The notes under the pieces are model-generated. The model saw only the letters and a list, made by a program, of their open reading frames with translations, made no database searches and was not told the DNA's origin. DNA of 64,000 bases from Pyrinomonadaceae bacterium (GTDB taxonomy: Bacteria; Acidobacteriota; Blastocatellia; Pyrinomonadales; Pyrinomonadaceae): contig JAVEDP010000023.1 of NCBI GenBank assembly GCA_030841085.1, positions 1 through 64,000 on the forward strand, given 5' to 3'. The number at the start of each line of letters is the position of its first letter. The stretch's first letter is position 1. Positions 45,155 through 53,715 of this stretch are shown here, piece by piece. The translations under genes were made by a program, and so were the position numbers.

Positions 45155-45454
45155 TTAATTCCGGCGACTTTTCCAGGCATCGGGATGCCGATGTTGGTGA
45201 AGTACGGCGACTACTGTAATCACGTTGTCATCGTTGAGAAAATAAACTGAGTACGGAAAGCTCTTCAGGAGTGCGCGGCGGATTGATTCATCCCCCGAAG
45301 GAAATCGAAGAGGACTACTCCGTATGTGCTGCAGTGATGTTCGAACCTCGCCAATGAACCGAAGACCAAGCCCAGGCTCACGGCTGTCATACCAAAGCGC
45401 CGCATCTCTGACATCGGTTTGCGCATTCGGCCCGACGAAGGTGCGCGGCTTCAT
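45155..45454 (-). CDS. ParE/RelE-family toxin
   Basis: A 99-residue RelE/ParE-superfamily protein: DVRDAALWYDSREPGLGLRF, then SFPYSVYFLNDDN and LHQHRHPDAWKSR, the usual ParE C-terminal pattern. It overlaps the antitoxin stop by one base. It either blocks gyrase or cuts mRNA; the ParE-like plan favours gyrase. Homologous to the toxin at 48018. Confidence 0.87.
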   Translation of the reverse strand: MKPRTFVGPNAQTDVRDAALWYDSREPGLGLRFIGEVRTSLQHIRSSPLRFPSGDESIRRALLKSFPYSVYFLNDDNVITVVAVLHQHRHPDAWKSRRN

Positions 45455-45699
45455 TATTCTTTCGGGCGTAGTAATTCTTCGGTAAGATTCTGTTCAAACT
45501 CGTCCCACGACTTTGCTTCATCGGGGTTGGCATGGTAGGACGCCAATCGTTCGCGCAAGATCCTCTTATGCCAGTCAGGGACGGGTACCTGTTCCGGCTG
45601 TGCCGCAATGTGGTCCCAAAGAGATTGCACGTAATCAATCTGCTCTTCGACTGTGAGACTTTCAAATCCGGGCGGCGGCACTGGCAACAATTGAGACAT
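45454..45699 (-). CDS. Addiction-module antitoxin (PF09720 type)
   Basis: An 81-residue protein with the addiction-module component pattern FESLTVEEQIDYVQSLWDHI and an acidic C-terminus that would bind the toxin. Its stop overlaps the toxin start by one base (TAATG). First gene of the pair, as usual. Start preceded by aaggagt. Confidence 0.82.
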   Translation of the reverse strand: MSQLLPVPPPGFESLTVEEQIDYVQSLWDHIAAQPEQVPVPDWHKRILRERLASYHANPDEAKSWDEFEQNLTEELLRPKE

Positions 45700-45741
45700 A
45701 TAAACTCCTTGCGAAGCGAATTATATCATGCAGTCTGAGGC

Positions 45742-46398
45742 TCAGTGACCTCGCAGCAATTGGTAATAGCCTGTAATGCCGTTGAGCACGTATTGCACGG
45801 CGAGCGCCGCGAGCACGATTCCCATCACCCGCGTGGCGATGTGAACGCCGCCTTCACCGACCAAACCAATCAAGCGCGCGCCCAGGTAAAGCACCACGAA
45901 TGAAACCAGGAAAACGATGCCGATGGCCACGCCGATCGCAATCAACTTTTGCGTGTCGCCGCCGGCCTGCGAAGTCAGCAGCAGGATGGTGGCAATCGTG
46001 CCGGGGCCGGACAGCATCGGCATCGCCAAAGGGAAGACAGAAATATCTTCGCCTACCGATCCCTGTTCTTTTGGTTCAGGCGATTGCAAGCCGCCGCGAT
46101 GTCCAAACAACATCGGCATCGCCGCGACGAAGAGAAGTATTCCACCGCTAATCGAAAACGCATGGACCGTCACGCCGAGATACGCAAGCACGGCGCGGCC
46201 GGCTATCAGAAAAAATATCGCCACGCCAAACGCGATGAGAACGGCGCGTATTAAGATTTTCCGCCGTCGCGCGGGCTGCTCGCTGCTCGTCAGCGCGACG
46301 TAGATCGGCACCACGCCCGGGGGGTCGACGACAACCAGCAGCGTCACAAAAGCCGCCAGACCGAACCTCATGAGATCCTGATCCATAGATGACAGCAT
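45742..46398 (-). CDS. MarC/YhgN-family membrane protein
   Basis: A 218-residue membrane protein with six hydrophobic helices. The MarC signature (VDPPGVVPIYVALT near the start and FPLAMPMLSGPGTIATILLL in the middle) is plain. Function is still unknown; the old link to multiple antibiotic resistance was not upheld. A second ATG at 46386 is equally possible. Confidence 0.88.
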   Translation of the reverse strand: MLSSMDQDLMRFGLAAFVTLLVVVDPPGVVPIYVALTSSEQPARRRKILIRAVLIAFGVAIFFLIAGRAVLAYLGVTVHAFSISGGILLFVAAMPMLFGHRGGLQSPEPKEQGSVGEDISVFPLAMPMLSGPGTIATILLLTSQAGGDTQKLIAIGVAIGIVFLVSFVVLYLGARLIGLVGEGGVHIATRVMGIVLAALAVQYVLNGITGYYQLLRGH

Positions 46399-46506
46399 AG
46401 TACAGAACCGCGCTCGGCCCTGGAAGTGCCTCCATTAAGAGCTGAATGTTTATAGAATTAAGCTGGTACGGCGAATCTTTACTTTAGATGTCATGGACGA
46501 CGTCGG

Positions 46507-46645
46507 TTTCGGCTTTGCCGCCTGATGTGCGGCGGTGGCTATGCCCCGCCGACAGCAGCCAGATTAATTCCGAGGGCTGTGCCCCTCGTCCGGGCTTGGC
46601 CCTTCGGATTGACTACGCCAAAGCCCGCACCAAGGGCGTAGCCCA
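46507..46645. repeat. Half copy of the gatgtgcgg long palindrome
   Basis: Left arm ttcggctttgccgcctgatg then tgcggcggtggctatgcccc is intact, but the matching right arm (ccgccgcacatcaggcgg) is missing. The copy ends after the agggcgtagccc segment. It is the only unpaired member in the window. Confidence 0.8.
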
Positions 46646-46713
46646 AAATGTAAAAGGCAGCCCGCAGACTCTTCGCGATACGCTTTGTAAGGCGTTATGC
46701 TTTGTCTTCCAGA

Positions 46714-47100
46714 ATGAAAAAACTCGACTCGCGACAATGGTTGGTGGTCCTGGCGTTTGCGCTGGTTGTATCGTTCACCGGCTTCTTTGCGGTGCGCACG
46801 GTGCGGCGCGCCATCTACTGGCATTATCACCAGGACGAACCAATTCGACCCTGGATGAATCTTGGTTACATTGCGCATTCGTACAGCGTGCCGCCTTGGG
46901 TTTTGCATCAGGCGCTCGGCTTGCCTCTCCAACCTGATCGCCGGCCAATCAGAGAAATTGCGCGCGCGCAGAACCGCTCAGTTGATGAAGTGATTGACAA
47001 GCTGCAAGACGCCATTGTTCATTCGCGTCCGCCTTACCCACCTCCTGGTCCGCCGCCGCCTTCTTTCGATAAGGGCCCAAACCTGGGGCGGTCGCCATGA
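46714..47100 (+). CDS. Membrane-anchored protein coupled to DedA
   Basis: A 128-residue protein with one N-terminal membrane helix (WLVVLAFALVVSFTGFFAV). A soluble part contains two helix-turn-helix-like segments (YSVPPWVLHQALGLP and RPIREIARAQNRSVDEVIDK), then a proline-rich tail. Its stop overlaps the dedA start (ATGA). The PPWVLHQALGLP pattern recalls small domains paired with membrane proteins, role unknown. Confidence 0.68.
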   Translation: MKKLDSRQWLVVLAFALVVSFTGFFAVRTVRRAIYWHYHQDEPIRPWMNLGYIAHSYSVPPWVLHQALGLPLQPDRRPIREIARAQNRSVDEVIDKLQDAIVHSRPPYPPPGPPPPSFDKGPNLGRSP

Positions 47101-47711
47101 ACTTAACCGATCAAGTGCTGGCGGCGCTGTTGACGCACGGCCTGCCGGTTCTCTTTGGCGTGATCTTAATTTGCTCAGTCGGCATTCCTTTCCCCATTAG
47201 TTTAATGCTGGTGGCGGCGGGTTCGTTTGTCGAACAGGGCGAGATGAAACTGTGGCAGGTGATTGCGGCCGCGAGTCTGGGCGCGGTGTTAGGCGATCAA
47301 ATTGGTTATGGCCTGTCCCGTTGGGGTGGCCGTCGTTTCGTCGATCGAATGGGTCGCCGAATCGGGGCCCAAAACAAAATCAAAGAAGCTGAGGCGCTAA
47401 CTAAACGATGGAGCGGCGCTGGAATTTTTCTAAGCCGCTGGTTAATCACCGCGCTTGGTCCATGGGTAAATGTTGCCAGCGGAATTGCGCGCTATCCGTG
47501 GCGACGCTTTCTGTTTTGGGATGTGCTCGGTGAAGTGCTTTGGGTCGCCCTCTACGTCGGGCTCGGATACGTGTTCAGTAACCGCGTGCAGTACCTGGCT
47601 GAAATATTAGGAAACCTTGGCTGGGTGATTGTTGGTCTGATTCTGGCGGTTATTCTCGGTTGGCAGTTAGTACGATATGTTCGTCCAAAGGCAGAAGCTG
47701 CGCAGGGCTAA
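47097..47711 (+). CDS. DedA/VTT-family membrane protein
   Basis: A 204-residue protein with the VTT domain: GIPFPISLMLVAAGSFVEQG, then GDQIGYGLSRWGGRRFVDR and FLSRWLITALGPWVNVASGI. DedA proteins flip or move lipids such as undecaprenyl phosphate or phosphatidylethanolamine across the inner membrane. Translationally coupled to the upstream gene. Confidence 0.88.
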   Translation: MNLTDQVLAALLTHGLPVLFGVILICSVGIPFPISLMLVAAGSFVEQGEMKLWQVIAAASLGAVLGDQIGYGLSRWGGRRFVDRMGRRIGAQNKIKEAEALTKRWSGAGIFLSRWLITALGPWVNVASGIARYPWRRFLFWDVLGEVLWVALYVGLGYVFSNRVQYLAEILGNLGWVIVGLILAVILGWQLVRYVRPKAEAAQG

Positions 47712-47787
47712 ATGACCACAAGTGCAGCGCTCGGTGGTGGAGAAAACTTTATTGGTTAGCACGCCTTCTGCTATCCTTCTCATCATC

Positions 47788-48021
47788 ATGAGCAACAACT
47801 TAGACGAACTCACGGCCGATGCGATGAAACTCCCGCTGAGAGATCGTGTGCAACTTGCGCAGCGGCTGGTTTCAAGCATTGACGACGAGGTCGAAACTGA
47901 TACGGAAGCATTGTGGTTTGCAGAAGCTGAGCGACGGCTCGAAGAACTGCGCAGTGGAAGTGTTGAAGGTATTGACTCGGATGAAGCATTTCGAACCGCG
48001 CGCGAGTTCCTCAAGGGATGA
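47788..48021 (+). CDS. Addiction-module antitoxin, second copy
   Basis: A 77-residue antitoxin with the PF09720-type helix MKLPLRDRVQLAQRLVSSID and an acidic tail. It overlaps its toxin by ATGA. The plan matches the pair at 45155-45699, but the two antitoxins are divergent. Confidence 0.82.
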   Translation: MSNNLDELTADAMKLPLRDRVQLAQRLVSSIDDEVETDTEALWFAEAERRLEELRSGSVEGIDSDEAFRTAREFLKG

Positions 48022-48311
48022 AGGCAATTTTTCATCCAGAAGCGCATCAGGAAATGATCGAGTCGGCGCGTTTCTACGAGGAAAAATCTAGAGGTCTGGG
48101 CGCCGACTTTCTCACAGTAGTGGAAAACACAACCCGCCGGATCGAGCAAAATCCTGAAGCAGGAACAATCGAGCGAGCGAGTATTCGCAAGCGGCTTGTG
48201 CCCGGTTTCCCGTTCACAATTCTTTACGAAATACAGCTCGATCGAATTTTCCTCGCTGCCGTTATGCACCAACAACGACGGCCTGGTTATTGGAAGACGC
48301 GCTTGGAATAG
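48018..48311 (+). CDS. ParE/RelE-family toxin, second copy
   Basis: A 97-residue toxin: HPEAHQEMIESARFYEEKS, PGFPFTILYEI and MHQQRRPGYWKTR. It shares the FPF/FPY and HQxRRPxYWK pattern with the toxin at 45155. Coupled by ATGA to the antitoxin. Confidence 0.87.
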   Translation: MKAIFHPEAHQEMIESARFYEEKSRGLGADFLTVVENTTRRIEQNPEAGTIERASIRKRLVPGFPFTILYEIQLDRIFLAAVMHQQRRPGYWKTRLE

Positions 48312-48342
48312 AGCGCTTTTCAAAAGTATTCCCGATCCAAAC

Positions 48343-48447
48343 TATATCCTGCATTTGACATATGGGGAGGCTTCGCGTAGGGTGGGTGTCGAACCGAGTT
48401 CAGCTTACTCCGCTCTCAGCTCCTCTGGCACTTTCCAGATCACCTGA
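48343..48447 (+). promoter_or_regulatory. Conserved promoter-leader module B, upstream of the RRM gene
   Basis: tatatcctgcat, TTGACA at 48355-48360, a 17-bp spacer and TAGGGT at 48378-48383. Then cgaaccgagttcagcttact, ccgctctcagc and a hairpin (tctgg/ccaga) before cacctga. Similarity to module A continues further (aagaagttc). The leader to the ATG at 48640 is about 250 nt, long enough for the post-transcriptional control common for RRM proteins. Confidence 0.7.
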
Positions 48448-48639
48448 TAAATTCAACAAGCTCAAGTTCAAGAAGTTCCAAAGTGTCTATCTATCAGTCT
48501 GAGGCGGTCCCACGCCAGAGATGAGCACAGTGCTTGCCGCGATCGGCAATGCAACCCTCAAATCTGACGGGCCTCCAATGAAAATGCATCGGCTGGATTC
48601 CGTGGCTTCTGTTCCCAAAGGGGAAAGGTAAAAGAAAAA

Positions 48640-48936
48640 ATGTCTACAAAACTTTATGTTGGTAACCTCTCGTTTGAAACGTCGAGCAACGACCTCGAAA
48701 CTCTGTTCGCGAAAGCGGGCACGGTGCAAAGCGTCTCTTTGATCGAAGATCGCGAAACCGGTCGCTCACGCGGCTTTGGCTTCGTCGAAATGCAGACCAA
48801 AGAAGAAGGCGACGCAGCGATTGCGCAGTTTAACGGCACAGAATTGGCCGGGCGCACGTTGAAGGTCAACGAGGCCAAACCCCGCGAAAATCGCAACGGC
48901 GGTGGCGGTGGCGGCTTCGGCGGTTCGCGCTACTAA
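48640..48936 (+). CDS. Glycine-rich RRM RNA-binding protein
   Basis: A 98-residue protein with one RNA recognition motif: RNP2 LYVGNL at 5-10 and RNP1 RGFGFVEM near residue 45. A short Gly-rich tail ([12 protein letters not shown]) follows. Such proteins resemble cyanobacterial Rbp RNA chaperones that rise in the cold. Expression from module B suggests shared control with groESL. Start preceded by ggggaaagg. Confidence 0.93.
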   Translation: MSTKLYVGNLSFETSSNDLETLFAKAGTVQSVSLIEDRETGRSRGFGFVEMQTKEEGDAAIAQFNGTELAGRTLKVNEAKPRENRNGGGGGGFGGSRY

Positions 48937-48959
48937 AACGCGAGTTACAAGTTCTAACG

Positions 48960-48993
48960 GCCTCCGGCGAATTATTGCCGGGGGCTTTTTTTT
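48960..48993 (+). terminator. Intrinsic terminator of the RRM gene
   Basis: Nine-base-pair stem (gcctccggc/gccgggggc, one G-T) and eight T. Nearly the same stem as the groESL terminator. Confidence 0.9.
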
Positions 48994-49134
48994 GCTACAC
49001 AGCCTGGTCCGCGCTGACCTTTAAGCATACGTAAGGACAAAAGATTGCAACAAAAAGCGCATTGGTTTGACGCTTTCCATGGGCACGCTGCTTGCTCCAC
49101 TTAACAGCGAATCGAGATTCGAAAGGGGAATTGA

Positions 49135-49470
49135 ATGAGTACGAATATTGGATTTCAAAAGATGAAGCGGTCGCTGGCAATAGTTGCGATGTTGCTGACT
49201 TTGGTTTTCGCGATGGAGCCGATTTTGTCGATACAGCCGACCGTCTCAGCTCAAACAGTAACAAGACGCCGCGTTCGCGTTCGCCGGCATCGTAGTTTCT
49301 GGCAGAAGCACCGTGACAAGCTTACGGTTGCCGGAACGACTGTGGCAGGCGCAGGCATCGGCGGAATTGTTGGTGGCAAGAAAGGCGCGCTCATTGGAGC
49401 TGGCGCGGGTGCAGGCAGCGGCGCCCTCTACACCTACAAACTACGTAGACGACATCGCCGCCGTTATTAA
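49135..49470 (+). CDS. Small secreted glycine-zipper protein
   Basis: A 111-residue protein: N-terminal hydrophobic signal (SLAIVAMLLTLVFAM), a basic middle (TRRRVRVRRHRSFW), then a Gly-zipper (GAGIGGIVGGKKGALIGAGA) and a basic tail. Gly-zipper domains insert in or associate with membranes, often the outer membrane. ATG at 49135 follows aggggaa; an internal ATG at 49162 would also leave a good signal. Confidence 0.65.
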   Translation: MSTNIGFQKMKRSLAIVAMLLTLVFAMEPILSIQPTVSAQTVTRRRVRVRRHRSFWQKHRDKLTVAGTTVAGAGIGGIVGGKKGALIGAGAGAGSGALYTYKLRRRHRRRY

Positions 49471-49490
49471 TTGCGACATTGGTTTTGATA

Positions 49491-49525
49491 AAAGGCGTTT
49501 GCGCTCGCGCAGACGCCTTTTTTTT
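49491..49525 (+). terminator. Intrinsic terminator
   Basis: aaaggcgt pairs with acgccttt, topped by an inner gcgc stem, followed by a T-run. It ends the glycine-zipper gene. Confidence 0.88.
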
Positions 49526-49600
49526 CGTCAAATGACGCAAAGCACGAGTCGTGCAGTACCGTGTTGCGCGCGGGCGCGACCAATCAAGGCGCGTAGAATT

Positions 49601-49724
49601 CAGAACCGCGAGCGGTAGCGACCGGATGCTAGCGCAGCTTTGACCGTAAAGAAACGTGCGCGACCACCACCGTTCTCTTGAGGGCGTTGATGCACACATC
49701 CGGTCGCTGCCGCTCGCGGTTCTG
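49601..49724. repeat. Element with 28-bp terminal inverted repeats
   Basis: Arms 49601-49628 and 49697-49724 (starting cagaaccgcgagcggtagcg) match at 27 of 28 positions; the interior is 68 bp. It could be a tiny non-autonomous mobile element or a long hairpin. It lies in the 518-bp gap 49471-49988; the remainder (49725-49988) has no evident gene. Confidence 0.85.
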
Positions 49725-49988
49725 CAACGGGATCCTGGTCACGTCGGGCCGAGGGAACTCCGCGACCAATCCTTGCAACTTGATGACTTTTTGACTTCTT
49801 TTGCTTGAAGCCCGCCGATTTCCATAAAGCCTTAACCCGCCTCAAGTCTGACTCAAGAATTTCTCAAGCCCCATCCATAAAGTGTGCAGCGTGGATTATC
49901 GCTTAGCACTGACTAATCTTTGTGGCACGGCCGTCCGGCGCGTCCGTGACATCTTTTTTTTCGCCGCTCCAAAGGAGTTGCTCAACAA

Positions 49989-52900
49989 ATGAAACCGACT
50001 GCAAAACGGAACCGGCGCTTTAACGCCATGAACAGAGTTAACCAGAAGCCCGCGGCTTCGCAATTCTCCAAATTTATTTCTTGTCGCGCGCTTAATTCTT
50101 TTGGCGTGTTGATTACTTTGGTTTGTGTTCTGGCCTTATTGGGCGTCGCGTTTGTCGCGTTGCCGAGCGTACACGCTTCAAACCCGAATGCGGGCTCAAT
50201 CGGATTAACTTCCAGCCCCGTCACCTGGCAGGGAACAGCAACAGCGGGGGGCGCTATTGGCGATCCGCTCCTGGGACTCGTGACGTCGGAAGATATGTGC
50301 ATTGAAGGTACGTCGTGCGACACGTTCACACTGACTATTAGCGGCACACCAGCCGACTGGATTAATGCTAAGAAAATAGTCCACGTGCATCTTGGCTGGA
50401 CAATACCGGTGCAGGATTTTGATCTTTACATTCACAAGGGCGACTTGAATGGCCCCATCGTGGCCGACTCAGGAAACGGCGCGACTAATGGAATTTTGGG
50501 AAGTGAAGATGCTGATCTCGATCCCAGCAGTCCCTCTGTTGGCACCGGCACGTTTGCAGTTCACGTTGTTTACTGGACCGCGACGGCGGCGGAACAATAT
50601 ACGGCAACTGCAAGTGTTGCGAACGCAGCGGCGCCACCGCCTCCGGGACCGACGCCAACGCCTGCAACTGAACCCGCGGGTACTCCGCGTTTCTTCAATT
50701 ACCTTGCTCCTGTTGGCGTCGCAGACGATGCCGGTGAGCCTTCGATTGGCGTGAACTGGAAATCCGAAAGAGTCAATGGCGGCATTCCGGATGGCGGAAC
50801 AGTCAATTACTTTGGCGGCTTCCTGCCCTACATGTTGCGCGTACATTTCAACGATACGTTCACGCCCGCAAAAGCTTCCTGGGAAAAGAAAGCTTTGACG
50901 GTGGCCACTGCGCCACGCCTGGCCGGCGATCCAATCATGTTCACCGATCACCAGACCGGTCGGACTTTCGTTTCGCAGGAGTACGGTCTTACGCCGGTCG
51001 GTTCGACGATGGAATACACTGACAATGATGGCGATACCTTCACGCCCAGTCAGGGTTCTGGCGCGCCTTCAGGTATAGACCATCAGACGGTTGGCGGTGG
51101 TCCATACCATGCTCCGGTTCCAACCGGGGCCAATCCGCTTTATCCAAATGGCGTCTGGTACTGTTCGCAGTCGATAGCGGACGCAGTTTGTTCGCTCAGT
51201 CTCGACGGCGGCACGACGTTTGGTCCAGCAGTTCCCATGTACACGTTGGCGGACTGCGGCGGCATTCACGGCCACATTAAGATTGGCCCTGACGGCACGG
51301 CTTATGTACCGAATGTCGGTTGCGGTGACAACCAGGCGCTGGTTATTTCGGAAGATAACGGCGTGACCTGGGCTGTTCGCAAGGTGCCAACATCAGCAGC
51401 GTCCGATCGCGATCCATCTGTTGCGGTGGGCTCGGACAGCACCGTTTACTTTTCTTATCAGAACTCTGATGGCCATTCCCACGTTGCCGTTTCGCGCGAC
51501 AAGGGATTGAACTGGGAAAACGACACCGACCTCGGCGCCCAGCTTGGAATCAAGAACAGCTTGTTTCATGCGGCGGTTGCCGGCGATGGCGATCGGGCAG
51601 CGGTGGCGTTCTTTGGCACGACGACCGGCGGGTCAGACTACGATCAGCCGGCGTTTACAGGTATCTGGTATCTCTATATCGCTACTACCTACGACCGAGG
51701 CAAAACCTGGTGGACGCAGAACGCAACGCCGAATGATCCGATCCAACGTGGCGGCATCTGCACCACCGGTGCTTGTCGCAATCTGCTCGATTTCTTTGGC
51801 GCAGATATCGACAAAGAAGGCCGTGTGCTGATTGGCTACGAAGATGGTTGTATTAGTCGCGCGTGTATTACTAATCAGAAGTCTTACGGCCTGCCGGCCA
51901 TAAACGACTTCATTGCCAAAGGAGCGATCTCGCGGCAAATGGGTGGCAAGCGAATGTTTGCTGCTTACGATCCGCCCGCTGGTCCGGTGGCTCAGCCGCC
52001 CGTTGTGCCATTGCCGCCGGGAGCTGGAATTTCCTGCGAGAGTTTGGTAGCGCAGGACCCAACCGGCGACGCGAATAATCCGGAAGCACCGTTGACGGGT
52101 AGTCCCGACAATTACGACATCACCGCTGTAAATTTCAATTTGAGCGATGACAAGCAGTCGTTGGTAACCACCATCACGCTGAAGAATTATTCGGCAGCAA
52201 CGCCGGCGCCGGCGACGCTTGGTGGCTATTACCGTGTCGTATGGGCCACTGGACAAAAGACCGCGGCGGGTACTCCGAAGTACTACGCGACGGATGTAAC
52301 GACCGATCCAACTGGTTCGTTTTACACCTATGGCGAATACAACGCCGGCGACAATGCGTTCGTTGGTTCGGCTACCACCACAACCGGCACAACGACGGAA
52401 GGCGCAAATGGGACTTTGTCAGTCAACGTCCCGCTCAGCGCGCTCGGCAACCCTGCCATTCCCGTAAAGACGACGACCGACTTGCCGGCGGTAATTGAAC
52501 CTTACGCGATCGTGTTCGCGCATCTGGAAGTGGTCAGCTTTCTCGCCGCGGTTGAGCGCGCGCCGGATTATGGCTTCTTCGGTAATAGTTGGGCCGTTTG
52601 CGTGCCGCCGCCGCCGCCGACGACTGAGTGTCTCGACGACAGCGATTCGCGCATCAGTTATTCCGACGGTTGGCATTTGGTAAATGCGACCAACGCCAGC
52701 GGCGGACACTTCCGCTTCCACACAGGCAAATCTCCTGACCATTCGGCGAGTTTGACTTTCAACGTGGCGGCAGGGAAGACCGGCAAGCTGACCTACTACT
52801 ACGGCACCAGCACCAAGGGCGGCACCGCCGACGTCGTGCTTGACGGAGCAACGCGTTCCGTCAGTTACAGCGGATCATCGGGTGGCATCAAGGATCCGAT

Positions 52901-53339
52901 ATTTGGATCGAAGATTGAATTTGCCAACCTGGCGGCAGGAACGCACACGCTGGTAATTAGGAATATGAGCGACGCGGTCTATGTAGATGGCTTCTGTTTG
53001 GAGAGTTCCAGTTCAAACAGCCGGCCGGCATCGGGCCCGGGCGCAACAACCAGCAGTAACAACAACCTGAGCGCAGGCCAGCAACTGCTGAACAACCTGC
53101 CTATAGCAACGAACGCAACGGCAATTTCGCTGGTCGCAGTGTCCAGCAACAATCTGCCGATCAAACTGGCGCTGATCAGCCCAACAGGAGCAGTGCTGCA
53201 GATGGCAGACAGTGTCAACGGCGTGGCAGTAATCAATGCGCCGGTAACTCAATCCGGGACCTACATCGTCAAGACCGTTAACTTAAGTCTTGGCCCAGTG
53301 CAGGTCTGGACCGCAGCGACGCCTACGGTCAAGCGGTAA
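49989..53339 (+). CDS. Large secreted sialidase-like (BNR/Asp-box) protein
   Basis: A 1116-residue exported protein. The N-terminal membrane/signal segment (about residues 38-58) precedes an Ig-like domain (TFTLTISGTPADWINAKK) and a Pro-rich linker. A beta-propeller with Asp-boxes follows: SLDGGTTF, SEDNGVTW, SRDKGLNW and TYDRGKTW. Then come two beta-sandwich regions and a C-terminal domain (about residues 1010-1116) that could be a sorting or adhesion module. No catalytic set of a true sialidase is obvious. Probably a surface or extracellular binding protein. Start after aaaggagtt. Confidence 0.8.
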   Translation: MKPTAKRNRRFNAMNRVNQKPAASQFSKFISCRALNSFGVLITLVCVLALLGVAFVALPSVHASNPNAGSIGLTSSPVTWQGTATAGGAIGDPLLGLVTSEDMCIEGTSCDTFTLTISGTPADWINAKKIVHVHLGWTIPVQDFDLYIHKGDLNGPIVADSGNGATNGILGSEDADLDPSSPSVGTGTFAVHVVYWTATAAEQYTATASVANAAAPPPPGPTPTPATEPAGTPRFFNYLAPVGVADDAGEPSIGVNWKSERVNGGIPDGGTVNYFGGFLPYMLRVHFNDTFTPAKASWEKKALTVATAPRLAGDPIMFTDHQTGRTFVSQEYGLTPVGSTMEYTDNDGDTFTPSQGSGAPSGIDHQTVGGGPYHAPVPTGANPLYPNGVWYCSQSIADAVCSLSLDGGTTFGPAVPMYTLADCGGIHGHIKIGPDGTAYVPNVGCGDNQALVISEDNGVTWAVRKVPTSAASDRDPSVAVGSDSTVYFSYQNSDGHSHVAVSRDKGLNWENDTDLGAQLGIKNSLFHAAVAGDGDRAAVAFFGTTTGGSDYDQPAFTGIWYLYIATTYDRGKTWWTQNATPNDPIQRGGICTTGACRNLLDFFGADIDKEGRVLIGYEDGCISRACITNQKSYGLPAINDFIAKGAISRQMGGKRMFAAYDPPAGPVAQPPVVPLPPGAGISCESLVAQDPTGDANNPEAPLTGSPDNYDITAVNFNLSDDKQSLVTTITLKNYSAATPAPATLGGYYRVVWATGQKTAAGTPKYYATDVTTDPTGSFYTYGEYNAGDNAFVGSATTTTGTTTEGANGTLSVNVPLSALGNPAIPVKTTTDLPAVIEPYAIVFAHLEVVSFLAAVERAPDYGFFGNSWAVCVPPPPPTTECLDDSDSRISYSDGWHLVNATNASGGHFRFHTGKSPDHSASLTFNVAAGKTGKLTYYYGTSTKGGTADVVLDGATRSVSYSGSSGGIKDPIFGSKIEFANLAAGTHTLVIRNMSDAVYVDGFCLESSSSNSRPASGPGATTSSNNNLSAGQQLLNNLPIATNATAISLVAVSSNNLPIKLALISPTGAVLQMADSVNGVAVINAPVTQSGTYIVKTVNLSLGPVQVWTAATPTVKR

Positions 53340-53381
53340 CGGGAAAGCGGCAGGCGGCTTTGTCGGGAGCCGCAAGCTGCG

Positions 53382-53439
53382 AAAGGATTCAGCGCAGTCA
53401 GTGACGAGCGATCGTCATCGATTGCGCTGAATCCTTTTT
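53382..53439 (+). terminator. Intrinsic terminator
   Basis: A perfect 15-bp stem (aaaggattcagcgca / tgcgctgaatccttt) with an inner tgacga/tcgtca stem and a T-run. It ends the large secreted protein gene and, being A-rich on the left side, may work from both directions. Confidence 0.9.
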
Positions 53440-53497
53440 GTTGTGCGGGAATTCGGAAGTTGAGCAGCTTTGCTTAAGAGTGATGGGCCATTTGAAG

Positions 53498-53675
53498 TTC
53501 GGCTTTGCCGTCTGAGTTGACTTCGTCGGTGGTGGCTCTGCTCCGCCGCGCAGATGCCCTTTATGTTTTTGGGCTATGCCCTTGGCCTAGCCGAAACCAG
53601 GGGCATAGCCCCGAAAAAAATTTGCGGCTGTCGGCGGGGCAGAGCCACCGCCGCACATCAGACGGCGTAGCCGAA
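53498..53675. repeat. Long palindrome, gatgtgcgg family, copy 5
   Basis: Left arm ttcggctttgccgtctgagt; right arm ccgccgcacatcagacggcg then tagccgaa. The left arm has drifted in the middle (gttgacttcg replaces gatgtgcg). Confidence 0.88.
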
Positions 53676-53715
53676 TTCCTCGAAGCACCTTAGTGTATGG
53701 CTAAATTGAAACTGG

